Part shown: piece after piece, positions 22,944-34,727 of the stretch
Layout of the letters: each line of letters opens with the position of its first letter
How positions within the stretch are numbered: position 1 is the stretch's first letter
DNA from: Begonia masoniana
Taxonomy: Eukaryota; Streptophyta; Magnoliopsida; Cucurbitales; Begoniaceae
Length of the DNA: 64,000 nt
Direction of reading: 5' to 3'
NCBI GenBank assembly: GCA_022432975.1
Contig: CM039509.1
Span: 5,767,043-5,831,042, forward strand
The notes under the pieces: generated by a model
Told to the model about the DNA's origin: nothing
The model's input: the letters and a program-made list of their open reading frames with translations, nothing else
Databases searched by the model: none
Program-made: the position numbers and the translations under genes

Positions 22944-23030
22944 GGGGTTTAGGGTTTAGCTAAAGCGGAAACGATAAAGGTTTTGGGGGAAGAGAGGTGG
23001 CCTTATATTTATCAGTTGGGCCTATGGGCT
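22944..23030 (-). promoter_or_regulatory. Telo-box and two site II motifs upstream of the PPR fragment
   Basis: On the minus strand AAACCCTAAACCCC (22957-22944) directly precedes the ATG; it contains the telo-box AAACCCTAA. Site II words lie at 23017-23022 (TGGGCC) and 23025-23030 (TGGGCT), plus-strand reading. This pair of motifs is typical of plant promoters for organelle and translation proteins. Confidence 0.6.
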
Positions 23031-23600
23031 TTTTAGACGGAGTTAAAATGTACCTAATGATAAGTTAATTGTTTATTTGTAAGGCCCATATAGTTTAGTC
23101 ATACATTTTAACTACGTTCTTTCTGAATTTAAATTGAAAACTAGTTTATTTTACGAATAATTGGGACATTTAATTTATTATTCTAATATCTTAAAATACT
23201 TGTTAAATAATTATTGGTACAATTAATATAATAAATTAATTATTTATATTTTATTAAATTAATTTTACTGATAATTACTTGCAAGTCATCGAGTATTTTA
23301 ATATAGTAGAATAAGAGAGTAAATTTATTATTACTCTTATTTTATATGCTATAAAACTATATATATTTACAAGTTGCAATAATCATTTAATGTAATGCTG
23401 CTTTTTGTTAAAAGAAAACATGATTATATGTTACATCCCCCAGCTGGAAACAAAAGCGACTAACCAACAGTCGATACCATTTCATTCATGCATATATGTG
23501 TACACCTAATCTAAAGCAGTGGCAGAACTTCAAAGAAAAGAGGTTTTTTCTACCTAAATAAATTATTTTACAATCAATTCCAATAAATATTTTGGATTGA
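23031..23600. other. AT-rich intergenic, nothing recognised
   Basis: Between the divergent PPR fragment and the TMEM208-like gene. A GGCCCAT motif occurs at 23083. The rest is AT-rich and could contain distal promoter sequence for either gene. Confidence 0.4.
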
Positions 23601-24236
23601 CATGAGCTAGTTTGGGTCAGAATCAAGTTGAAACGTTGGAACTGTTGGAGCTAAATATTGGACTCCATCTTGATGGGCTTGGAGTAAATCCGTTTGGGCA
23701 TCGAGGTTTTGTCGTTCAACGGAAATCTCGTCCTACGGTGCTAGTGTTCGCCAATTCTGGAGGTCAGATTCTTTTTTCTCGGTTTGTTTCGTCCGAGTCT
23801 GAGTGAAAATAGGAGATCGTATAACGGGTGTGCGGCTGGTTCGGTGACCGGAGGGTGATTCTACTTCCTTGAAGGATTTCGGCGGCTCGGGCGGCTGCGG
23901 AGGTTGAGCGTGGCAAGTCCGGCGAGGTAAAAATCTCTCCGGTCGCTTCTCGATGTTTTCTTACGTGCTTGTCTGAGTAATTTTATGGGATGACATTTCA
24001 ATTTCAAATGGCTGATGCATAAACTGTGGATCTGATTTGGGGCCTCTGCTCGTTATTTTTTGGTGTAATGTTTGTTGCTCATTACCAATTTTATAAATTA
24101 TAAAATAATTTATATAAGGTTCCCACTCTGTCTTCTTCCTCTTTGATTTAATGATTCAGCTGCGTTAGGTTCGGGTTACGCACGGTCGATTGGGCTTTTG
24201 TGTATGCAGGGAGTGTAGGGGAAGAAATTTATAGCG
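23601..24236 (+). promoter_or_regulatory. Promoter and leader region of the TMEM208-like gene with a 5'-UTR intron
   Basis: A probable non-coding exon ends at GGCGAG|GTAAAA (23926). The leader intron runs 23927-24209 and ends TGTATGCAG, and a 27-base second leader exon leads to the ATG at 24237. The duplicated copy A begins inside this intron (its equivalent of 24119) and so lacks the first exon and promoter. The start of the transcript is not determined. Confidence 0.5.
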
Positions 24237-27200
24237 ATGGCAAATCAAGGTGCGAAAAAGCGCAAGGAGGAGAACGCTCGTCATATGGCGAATCTCCGCC
24301 GCCTGATTATAATTTGCAATGTATGTGTCTCTCATCTTACACAATCATGCACTGTGTTTGTTCAAATTTGTTTGATTTCATTAATTTTTGTCAGTGTTTG
24401 ATTCTTGAGAAAATTTTAGAAAATTAAAAATAAGAAAGCTTGAATTTTGGAGAGCGGTGGCGATAATTTGTTGTGAGATTCACAATATAAATTTGATACT
24501 AATTCCATGAAGTGGCTTTCTAAAAATGAGAGGGAAAGAAAACGATTGCCTTTTGTCTCTGTTATATTCCAATTCCACAAATTTCGTCATCACTTTCCTC
24601 TCCACTCAGTGAAGATTTTGAAATATAAAAATGGAAGCTAAACTGAAAAATTGAGGAATACTTAATACTTATTATCAAATCAAAAATTTTGTAAATGTTG
24701 AAAAATGTTAAAATAGAAGCGGAAAACAGATGTCATTTGTTGAAAAAAGAGGAGGTTATTGTGATAATTGATATTTAGATTATTGATTAGATGATTCAAA
24801 TATTTTGTGATAATTGAAAAAAAGTATATAGCTAGAGACCCAGTAAAGGTTGTTACCCTGAGAAAAATATAGCGAGAGACATATAATAGGTTGCTACCCA
24901 TTTTGGGTTTGTGGCCGAGAAAATGAAATGTCATTTATATTTACGGACGGCAGCATGGGAGGATGAAGTATTTGAGATGAGTTTTGCAGCTCCAAGTGCA
25001 AAATTATTTTTTCACTACTTTGTAGTTTTAATATATGAATTTTCCATTAAGATACTGAATGATAGATGTGTTAATTTTTTTGTTACTTTTCTGAAATATT
25101 CTGGTGTCAGATATGCCACTATAAATTTCTGTTGTGTTACTGTTATTTAATTGATTATTATAATTTTCTGGAGTGTTATCATTTGAAGAATAACTGCTCC
25201 CCTAGAACCAACAATTTCTAGCTGCATAATTTATTTGTTTATCTATACCAGATTACGTTTGGTCTCCATAGAAGCTATATTTGTTGAATTCAATAGTTTG
25301 TTTTTTTCTAGGCTATTTATTTTCTTGTGAGGATGTTGTTTTATCATTCAAGTTTCACTTGGAAACATTGGATTGGTCTGGTGATCACATCAGTGGCATA
25401 TGCAATTCCCTATCAACAGCTTGCCAATATGGCAAAGCCTGCATATGCTGATGACGGAGAGCTTCTGGATGGTGGATTTGACATGAGCACTGGTGGAATT
25501 TGCGGGTATGTCATCCTATAGTTACATCTCTCATAGCATTTTAAGTGATCTATATTCGACTATGTAGAATTGATATCAAAGTGCAAATGTATGGCTAGTT
25601 ATTTTAGTCTTGGTAATAATGATCGAAATGATTTATTGAATGTCTCTGTAGATCTATAACTGAGTCTTGGTAGTGGTGTATGCTCAGTGTGCGCTTTTTT
25701 ACAATGATAACTTGATTAAGTCTCAATTCGTTCCCAAATGATTATAATAGAAATTGCATGAATTCTTATTTGAATCATGACAATCAACTCTTTTATTATT
25801 CAAAAAACACGAAGAACTACAATTGCACTGGTTATTTGAGAGATCAGACTACTCTCCATACACTTCACTTTCTCTACAAAATCTGCTATATTCATAATTA
25901 TTTTTTAGTTATTAACTGCATACTCTTTTCATCTTTCCCCCCTTTCTTATACTTCCATATAATCGATGACTTATGAGATTCTCATGCGTCTTGCATTTCT
26001 AAATGTTAGTTGTATGCCTCTAGCTCTTCATCTTTCCTTGTTTATTTCCCTGAGAAACTTTGTATTGAGGAACAATTGTTTTGCTTGCTTTAAGATTTTC
26101 AAGAAACTCGAAGGAGGAAGTACAGTTTTAAGCCCTTATTTTTAGCTTTGAAAATGAAAAATGGGATTGTGACTTTCTAAGAGGTGTTGTTTGCATTATA
26201 GTCATACTCGAGAATCGAAAACACAGTGCTCTTAAGAAGGTGGTATTTTTTGGGGCCATAATAGAACTATTTCATTCTTCCAATGTAAATGTTTATGGAA
26301 TATTTTGAGTAAAATGTTTTTCATTGAGTTGATGGTAAATGTTTTTGACATTGTCGTTGATGAATATTTTTTCTCCTTGACCTTCTACCGCACCTATGAT
26401 AGTTCATGATTTCTTTAAGGGAATAAAGATTTTCTATTTGAAGAAGACCTTTGACAGTGTTTGGAATTGATTGAAACAACGAAGGTGTGAGTTAACAATA
26501 ATTATGAGGGAAAGAAGATGAAAATATTGCTATGTCCCTAGTCTTTTATTGATTCATGTTTCGTTCAAATTGAATACGATAGGAATAATATGATCTTTTT
26601 CTTGTTGAACTTTAATTAAATAGTTGCCTAACAGTTTAGAATGTTTTTATTGATTGTTTTTTATTGGTAGATAATGTTGATACCTAGAGATATGTGAACT
26701 ATAATCATAGGGCATTGTGATGTATAATTTTATGAATGATAATATGAATGTGGTAGTGAAGCTTTTCCCCCTTCAAATTTGTTTGTCGTATCAAAACCAC
26801 AAAGTTGCTGATAGAGTTTTGATGGATTCTGCTAGGAAAGATAAAAAGGTAAGATTAATAGTGTTAGAGGATTAAGAGATATCGGGAAATTATTCGTAGA
26901 GGAGAGCTAGCAGACCTCTGGAAGATCTGGTTATTTTGTATCCTTATTTCGTTTTATATTAAATCCGAGAAGGTTTATATTAGTGGTATCAAATAAATTT
27001 TCCACCAAATCCTCTAACAAAAATGGTAGGAAGAAAAAGAGAGAATCGAGAAGTTTCGGTGGAGGACAATTTGGGCCATTTACATCAGGAATTAAGAACA
27101 GAAATGCAGTTTCTGAGCGAAGGATTTTCTCGTGAGATAAAGGCGATGAAGGAAAAATGGCATGAATCATAGAGCAGTTGGCTTCTCTCTCTGCATCCAC

Positions 27201-30200
27201 GCAGGGAGGAGGATTTCAGAGACTCACGGGTATGGGTAAGCAAAAAAATGATGAAGGAAAATTTGAGATTGGGGGAACTTGGACGCTGGAGATGCCTCCG
27301 TTCACTGGAGACAATCCGGCGGGATTTCTAAGCTCACTAGGAAAAGGGGCAGCATCTGAACCAGAAGGAGTTTTGAACTCGTTGGGCACAATGGTGGCGC
27401 TGGAACGTATGCCAAACAACATAATGTGTTTGTCAACAAAGAACGTGGGAAGTTCACTAGATATTTAGCATCAAGAGCCACGATCGTGCTGTCTAGAGTT
27501 TCGGCAAATGGAAAAAAATCAACACCCTAGCTACAGATAGCGCACCAAAATTTGAGAGCATACTGCGGTCACATCCACTTCGCCGGAAATTTGGACGAAG
27601 ACCCCTGAAAAAAATGATACACCAGAAAACAGTGCGCTGCCGGTGGAATTTTCCTATGAAAAGCAGACTAGAGACAAAGGAGAAGAGAAATGAGCGGCGG
27701 AGGAGACGGTTGACTGCGCATCGTCGAACTCTAATGGACCGTGAGAAATTTATTGGTCAAGAAAGTGGCTTTTTGTCAGAGACGTCGACGTGCATGGAGG
27801 GGAAAGCTACCCATTACTCGGCTGAATCTTCAATATGTGAGGGATGGGTGTAACCTCAAGGGGCCACGGCTGTTTTGAAGAGTCTGCAACTAGAGAAGAG
27901 GAGGCAAGGGCGCATTGGTAAGTAAAGAAAAAGAAATATAACTTTAAGTGACCCCTTAGCGGTATTGGGTATGACCCATTAGATCAAAGTTAAAAATTAT
28001 CTATTAAGACAAATAAATGCAGGCTCTGTCCCACCATCATTTAAGCCTCTCTGCTGCCTTCGGACACAACTAACCTATTGTCAACCCAATTTTTTGAAAC
28101 TACATTACATTATCTCTTTGACAACACTACTCACATCAACAATCTGGTGAACAAACTCAAGAGAATGATATAGGAGCATGCGCCTTGAAGACAAGGTGAT
28201 CATTGGGCGAAGAGTAAAAATAGAGTTATAATGAAGTTTACTAAGAAAGATAAAATGTTAAGATTAATGGATGTCATTTGTTTTCTTTTAGGATTTTTAG
28301 ATAATAGTTTAATTATGTGTTTTAATATTCTCTAATTGTTTATTTAAAGGAAATATCGTATGATTAAGAGATATCGATAATTTTAAGAAATTATTCTAAG
28401 AGAAGAGCTAGCAGGCTTGTCAAATGTCTGGTTATTTTATATTAAATATGAAGGGGTTGGTATCAGTTTCCTTCTCCAAAACTTTTTCCAACAATCTACC
28501 TTAGAAACTTCTATGAATTAACCGTTAGCATGAATTTTATTTTTGGATTCGCGTGAATGATGGGTCCATTAGTGATCCAGAATTGATTGATCATCAAAAT
28601 TCTTTTTCCCATGCTTCAACATTCCACTCCAACTGCTACTAACAGTTCGACCCTTCAAACTACGACTCAGTTAAAATGATCAGAATTTCTTGTGATGGCC
28701 ACAATCAATGATGTTATTTATCAAAAGTCGAGGAAAAATCGGTTCTTTAACCTGGAAAAAGAAGGCTCCAATTGAAACTGATGCCACGTAACTTGAGGGA
28801 AGCCGAGATATCGATGGTGGTGTATTGGTTGAAAAGTTCAATGGCGTCTTACATTGGACAAACTTACATGTACCTTGTGCCAACTGACAATCAAGGAGTT
28901 TTGGATGTTAGGAGAAATTTTCTTAAGCAAGTCAGCTCAGATCATTGAGATCAATAAAAAAGTTAAAAGATAATCCTCAAAAGGATGTGACAGTCCCTGT
29001 TTGGAAGGAGCTTGATTTGTTTTATGATCGAATGAAATGGGCTAGTCTCGATGACAATACTCAATATAAGAAAACAATGGGTTGAGATGGAGTGTTTTGT
29101 TTTTCTTATTGTCATGTTCATGGTTGGATTCTCAAAACTGAACTACTACCCTCTTCCCAAGAAGTCTTTACTACAGTCACCTCAAAGAAAGTTGTTGGAA
29201 TGTGATGTCGAGTAAACAATTCGTTGTCAATATGCAAGATCCAAGAGAGAAAAGTTTGTCTCCACTTAATATGTTCTTGATTTGCTGATGGACACATGAC
29301 TTTTTAGTTGCAAACCAGTCATAACACTTACTGGTGAGGAAAATGTAGTAAACCAACAATTGTCAAGGGTAATGCTTGGGACTCCCTATAATCTTTTTCT
29401 CTACACTTACTACCTTTTGTGTCATTCAATTATTGATGTAACAATTTAATAGATTATGAGTTAGTATAATAGATTATTATCCCAATGATTGAATAACACA
29501 TAAGGTGGTAAGTTATATGAGGTAAAATTAGATTGTGTCTCTTGAGTTACTTCCGTGTCAAAACCTAATGTTGCTTTACTGTTAGTGCAGGAACTCAATT
29601 ATTGATGCATTCACATGAAAAGAACATTTTGGATCAATCTGTAGAATACCTTAATTGTTTAAAGGGAGTCTTGGAAAAAGTTTATTATTTGAGAAGCATG
29701 GTCATCTACAAATTGAATCATCTACATAGGGTAAATGGGGTAGATGTTTTATTGAAAGAAGATCAACCTCTAGCTATTGTACCTATATTGGTGGTAATCT
29801 TGTGACCTAGAAAAACAAAAATAATATGTAGCAAATAGCTGTGTTGAAGCAAAGTAAGAAATTTCTCATGGAGTATGTGACCTCTTATACCTAAAGAGAA
29901 TGCTTGTGGAATTGAAGTTACAAACCCCAGAACCACTCTGCTGTAAAAAGGCCACTGCTAGTATATCTTGTAATCCAATTAATCGAACTAAGCTCATTAG
30001 GATGGGTATACATTTTATCAAGGAAAATCCATATTTAGGATTAATATGCATGTCCTATGTTTTTTATTTCTGGACACAAGTGGCTACTATTTTTGGTAAG
30101 GCACTTGTACTAGAATTATTTTGCAAGCCAAACGTGTTTGACGTATTTGATTCAACTTGAGGGAGATTGTTGGAAGATAATGTTTTCTTAAATAATGGAG

Positions 30201-31425
30201 TAGGGTTTTACAATGAATAACCAAATATAGAATTAGAAAATTATAAAAGCTCAATTAATTGATGATTCATTATCATTGGAATTCAATAAGATAATGATGA
30301 TCTGATCTTTTTCTTGTTTAACTCTAAGGTTTAATAGATGTTGCCCGGTTCTTAGAATGTTTTGGTAGTTTTTATTTTATTTGTAGATAAAGACGATAAT
30401 TGTATGCACAATCGTGAGAAAAAAACAATGTCACTTTTTCTTTTAAATTATTTCACACATTTTGTGTATCAAAGAGGCACATATATTCTAACATTTTTTT
30501 GTCATTCCATAATCGGCAGTGGTTAACTTATTTTAGACTTTTCTTATTTGCTATTGATTTGTACTTGGTTGTGTTTTGCAGCTATTTACACGATCTAATC
30601 TACATCACAAGCTTCGTTCAAATTATGTCAATTGTTTCTGGAAAGTTTTGGTACATATATCTCGTGGTAAGATCCAGTTGACTGAGACGATGCTTTTGTT
30701 TGCTTTTGGCATAATTATGATCGCTACATTCCTAAAATATTTTACATTACAAGAGTAATAATAGGTCTAAACTCAAATTATATCCTCTCAGACTTGCACT
30801 CAAACTTGTTATTTGTCGATTGAAATAAATGATCTATTATTTTTACTAACTTCAAATATCATAATTTTTCTATCAATAAATAAACAGCCAAGTTTAAGAG
30901 TACAAATTAGAGTGTGATCCTAACCATGCTCATGGTCTGATTAATTAAATGTACTTTTCCTTAAAGAAATGAACTCCATTATGATGACAAATTCATCTAA
31001 CATCTTTATTTATGTATATTTGTTTCACATTTTTATTTTATATGTTAAGTTTTCCTTAAACCTGTTTATTAGCATGACTATGGATCATAGACCGTATTTC
31101 AAAAGAGTTATGCTAATTTCACAGCATCAACGATGGTCGTATATCACATTATAACATACAATTAAGTTTTTTTTTTTTTTTTGGTTTTCTAGATACCAGC
31201 ATTTGGGGCTTACAAGTCATCTGGGTTCATCAAGGGATTATTGTCACATGGTTCAGAAGTATTACTCTCTAACCATTCTAGATTTTATTTCCACCAAATC
31301 CATTTTTCATTCTTATTTCATCTTTGTGTAAATAGGAAGTAGAAGATGAGAAGAGCCGAAAAAAGCGAGAAAAGATGGAGAAGAAAGCTTCAAGAGTGAA
31401 GTTTGTGAAGACAAGAAATAGATGA
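24237..31425 (+). CDS. TMEM208: TMEM208/SND2-like ER membrane protein, five exons, intact
   Basis: Exons 24237-24320, 25312-25505, 30582-30666, 31193-31258 and 31336-31425 give 172 codons with consensus GT and AG sites and consistent phases (0, 2, 0, 0). The protein starts MANQGAKKRKEENARHMANL, then a hydrophobic segment (IIICNAIYFLVRMLFY), the conserved SSFTWKHWIGLVITSVAYAI, YADDGELLDGGFDMSTGG, further membrane segments (LIYITSFVQIMSIV, YLVIPAFGAYKSSGFIKG) and a basic tail RKKREKMEKKASRVKFVK. This matches the DUF788/TMEM208 family in length and wording. The yeast homologue Snd2 and human TMEM208 act in SRP-independent targeting of proteins to the ER membrane; the plant role is inferred from them. 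Intron 2 is 5.1 kb because it holds old retroelements. The start is the first ATG after the leader intron. No defects seen. Confidence 0.92.
28458..30493 (+). mobile_element. Old copia remnant and 3' LTR in intron 2 of copy B
   Basis: Same remnant as 7738-9775: gag-like words near 29010, the VDVLLKEDQPLA and HFIKENPYLGLICM pieces of the pol end at 29730-30160, and the LTR 30168-30493 (TGTTGGAAG to TCTAACA). Shared by both gene copies, hence older than the duplication. Confidence 0.55.
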
Positions 31426-31715
31426 TCTTGTTTTTGAGGAGGCCATCCACTTAGAACCAAACAGAGCTCCTCCTACCAGAAATTGGCAATGGCTGCTTTC
31501 AACTTTTTTGAGAAGAAATTGAGAAATTTAAGGCAGCTTTCACATCTAATCATAGTCTATTTTCCTTATAATTAGAAACAAGTTAACCTATTTTGAGAAG
31601 AAATTGGGTCATTTTTAATAAATTTCGTTAAGAACTTGGCCTGTTTTTAATTCTTTCTCAAAGTAAATTTGTTTGGATGAGTAAAAAAATTGGCCTTTTT
31701 CTTCTTGTTTTTTTT

Positions 31716-32611
31716 TTTTTTCCCTTGGCCTGCTACAGTAACAAGTGGGCTTGGCCTGGGCCACACCGACGGGTCGAGTTGAGCTCGGCCCATCGGTGCG
31801 GCCCACCCGCTTGGCTCCTTCGAGCAGGCTCGGTCGAGCCCAGCTCGAGGCCTGCTCCATCGTCACTGACTCACTCGTCTTGTCCCTGACTTCCGTCGTC
31901 CAACATCTGTGGTATTCTCTACTTTAGAACTCAGAGGTATAGGAAGCTTTGGCACCAATAAGCCAGGTAAAGGAGATCGCAAACGCCCTCAAGGTCACTC
32001 TGTGGTCGCCATGGTATTTCTCTACCCTCTCTGTGGTCGCTTTGGCAACCACCTCCGAAGTTCAGCGAACCTCCTCTCATGTGGACAGTGCCAGGGGCGT
32101 ATCGCCCCCCGGGGCGATGTAAAATTTTAAATTGCCTCTGGGGCGATCCATCGCTCCTTCCTCTGCTCATGAGAGCGATGAAATTCCTCAACATAAACCT
32201 CTGCATTTGTATTAATTAAATATTTCTATTATTTACACGACTAAGTATCTATCATATTTTATCATTATTATAATAAATATTTATTATAGTTTTAATAAAT
32301 AAAAGATTAATGAAATATATAATATAAAATAATTGAGAAAAGTTCAATTTAGCCCCCAACGTATGGGGTCAGTGGTCATTTAATCTTTAACGTTTATTTT
32401 TGACCCAATCAGACTCTATCGTATACACTATTTGTAATTCAAACCCTCCCGTTAAATTTTCCGTTAAATTTGACACGTGCTCTACACGTGCGTTACTAAA
32501 ATCTCAAAATACTCTCATTTCATCTCGAAATCTCTAAAGTAAAAGTTAAATTCACCTTAAAAACATAAACTAAACTATCTCTCATTATTCCAATTTGAAT
32601 TTACGATAGGG
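31716..32611. other. GC-rich island with inverted repeats, then AT-rich DNA
   Basis: 31740-31862 is strongly GC-rich. TGGGCCACACCGACGGG pairs, with two mismatches, with CCCATCGGTGCGGCCCA, and GAGCAGGC pairs with GCCTGCTC. 32104-32119 is a perfect palindrome (TCGCCCCCCGGGGCGA, apart from its centre). 32340-32470 resembles a common plant repeat (AACGTATGGGGTCAGTGGTC, CCCTCCCGTTAAATTTTCCG), possibly a transposon end. No gene recognised. Confidence 0.4.
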
Positions 32612-33705
32612 ATTTCGGACAAGCGGCGACTGATGTGCATGGCGATTGCATGCGTCGAAGATGCAAGACGAGGAAACCTTTCAAATAAATAGTTTTATCG
32701 ATTCTCACAGCTGTACAAGGGTAGTTGAGAATCCAAACGCTCAAGCAAAATATCTTGCAAATCATTATCTAAACAGGTTTAAAAGTCAACCTATGTGGGA
32801 AATCTCTTCCATCATCGAGACAGTCAGGAAGGATTTCGTTGTCAACATTATGCCCAGTATTGCCAAAAGATTAAGAAGCATAGCTCGAACACGTAACGAA
32901 GGCAGCGGCGACGAACAGTACAAGCAAATCTGGTTGTACGCAACTGAAATATATAGATCAAATCTGGGTATCGAACACGTGAGGGGTAGATCTCAAAACC
33001 GAGCCAAATCCGAAAAAAATTGCAAAATTTTGCCAGATTTGAGTTTTTTCGTGCTGAAAATCCTCAAATCTGTCCTGTGATTTCCCCGATCCCAGGCAGC
33101 TAAAGAGCAGTACGAGCAAGATACGGGAATCCGCTCAATCTTTTACGAGAAGACTGCCAACTTTAGCGGTTATGAGTGTTTGGGGATCCAAGAGATATTT
33201 GACAACATTTTCCTGCAAGGGGTGTACAATATGTGGGGCACAGCACGGATTTGAGGATTTTCAACATGAAAAAACACAAATCTGGCCATTTTTTTGGATT
33301 TGACTCGGTTTTAAGATCTGCCCCTCACGTGTTCGATACTCGGATTTGATCTATATATTTCATCAGCGTAAGACCAGACTTGCTTGTACTGTTCGTCACT
33401 GTTACCTTCATTACGTGTTCGACCTATGCTTCTTGTACTTTTGGAAAAACTGGGCGTAATGTTGACAGCGAAATCCTTCTTGACTGTCTCGATGATGGAA
33501 GAGATTTCCCACATAGATTGACTTTTAAATCTGTCTAGATAATACTTTGCAAGATATTTTGCTCGAGCGTTTAGATTCTCAACTACCCTCGCACAACTAT
33601 AAGAATCGATAAAACTCTTTATTTGAAAGGTTTCCTCGTCTTGTATCTTCGACGCATATAGTCGCCATACACATCCCTCTACGCATTTAGTCGTCAGTCG
33701 TCGCT
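32612..33705. repeat. Long inverted repeat of MULE transposase sequence
   Basis: The left arm (about 32612-33081) and the reversed right arm (about 33238-33705) are copies of the same MuDR-type N-terminal region. In the left arm ASKMQDEETFQINSF, MWEISSIIETVRKDF and EHVRGRS read on the plus strand. In the right arm the same segment reads on the minus strand as ASKIQDEETFQIKSF and MWEISSIIETVKKDF. Pairing continues past the coding part (AAAACCGAG, GAAAATCCTCAAATC). The loop of about 156 bases is unrelated. The arms differ by roughly one base in ten by eye, and the left arm has a deletion of some 20 bases. A transcript across both arms would fold into a long imperfect hairpin. Confidence 0.85.
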
Positions 33706-34246
33706 TGGCACATTGGGGGAATTTGATATCATAACCATTTTACACAGAATATTCGAGTATTTCCTCTTTAATTTTCATTATATAACTATATTATTTCCCC
33801 AAAAAAAAATTCATTGAAATTTCTTCACGTACCGGTATGTTTTCCACCTCATTAACGTCTGACCCGACTAGTGTTCGAAGCTTCTTGTCTAGAGTTCTGG
33901 AAGTCGAATGCACTTCTATTTCTTCGTCACAACCTACGTGATCGAATGCTCTAAAATCACCATATGCAGGAGTGGCGTGCACATACCAATTGATATTGAC
34001 ATCAAAGCTTGTTGGCTCGTCTAAATCAGTCGCTCTAATTGAAATATCATCTATCGTCGTCTCTAATACTTGAAAATTCTCGAAAGCAAGATAATAGTTG
34101 AGAAGTTTTAGAGAGATCAAGAAGAGTAGAGTTAGAGGTGGTGTGAGAACGGAGGGAATAAGCTCTTTAAATAGGTCAGGAGAACGGCAAATCATTCTCT
34201 TAGAATGGTTTGCCGTTCTCCTACAGTTCAGCCCATGATCAGCCAA
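33290..34246 (-). pseudogene. MULE transposase N-terminal region (MULE-1)
   Basis: On the minus strand, LDEPTSFDVNINWYVHATP, CDEEIEVHSTSRTLDKKLRT and VREEISMNFF align with the start of the second MULE at 60663. A break near 33790 is followed by CVEGCVWRLYASKIQDEETF and the rest of the MuDR domain down to EHVRGRS at about 33315. The position of the start codon in MULE-2 is ATA here (about 34049), so initiation there is lost. No catalytic DDE domain follows: sequence runs into the loop of the inverted repeat. Its 3' part is the right arm of that repeat. Confidence 0.75.
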
Positions 34247-34517
34247 TAATTGATCACGGGTCTGACGAAGAATGATTTGCCCTCATGAGTAGAACAGCAA
34301 ACTGTTTTTCGTCAAACCCGTGATCAATTATTGCTGAGGGTGAAGATCCCCTGCGGGGAGTTGTCTGAAGGAGAACAGTTTGCCGCGTGCAGAGAATGAC
34401 AAACCGTTCTCACAAGGAGGCATTTCTAAGGGTGAAGATCCTCCGCGCACGTAAAACGGTTTGTCGTTCTCTGCACGCAGCAAACTGTTCTCCTTCAAAA
34501 AACTCCCCGATGGGGCA
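34164..34517. promoter_or_regulatory. Palindrome cluster and TATA box upstream of MULE-1
   Basis: A minus-strand TATA (TATTTAAA, 34173-34166) is followed upstream by three inverted repeats. Repeat 1: arms 34178-34198 and 34202-34222, one mismatch, 3-base loop. Repeat 2: arms about 34239-34269 and 34307-34337 around CAATAATTGATC. Repeat 3: arms 34368-34409 and 34455-34496 with two mismatches, extending outward with more mismatches to 34347 and 34517. GTTTGCCGTTCTC-type words recur in repeats 1 and 3. Confidence 0.8.
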
Positions 34518-34727
34518 TAACAGTTTGTCGCAAATCTATTTTTTGTCCATTTTTTTGGATGAAAAATTAGTTTGATATATTTTTTGAACCTAATCGATAG
34601 TTGGATCCATTTTTCGGATTTTGCCCTAATATTAATAAAACAATGCAATAGGATTTTCCTCAAGGCTCCAGTTTCTCGCCAGCCTAACATAAAACATTGG
34701 GGAAAGAAAGAGGAGTTAAATACTCAC

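Larger units (their letters stand above)
24119..31715 (+). repeat. Segmental duplication, copy B
   Basis: Partner of 3350-10980 in the same orientation. Distinguishing features: a long T tract (31167-31182) before exon 4, absence of about 57 bases present in copy A near 5243, and scattered substitutions. The old intronic retroelement pieces lie at about 26460-26990, 27020-27470, 28455-30167 and 30168-30493 (LTR). Confidence 0.95.

Noticed and set aside
22611..22952. Plus-strand 113-residue frame
   Set aside because: Antisense shadow of the PPR fragment, which has recognisable family wording and promoter motifs on the minus strand.
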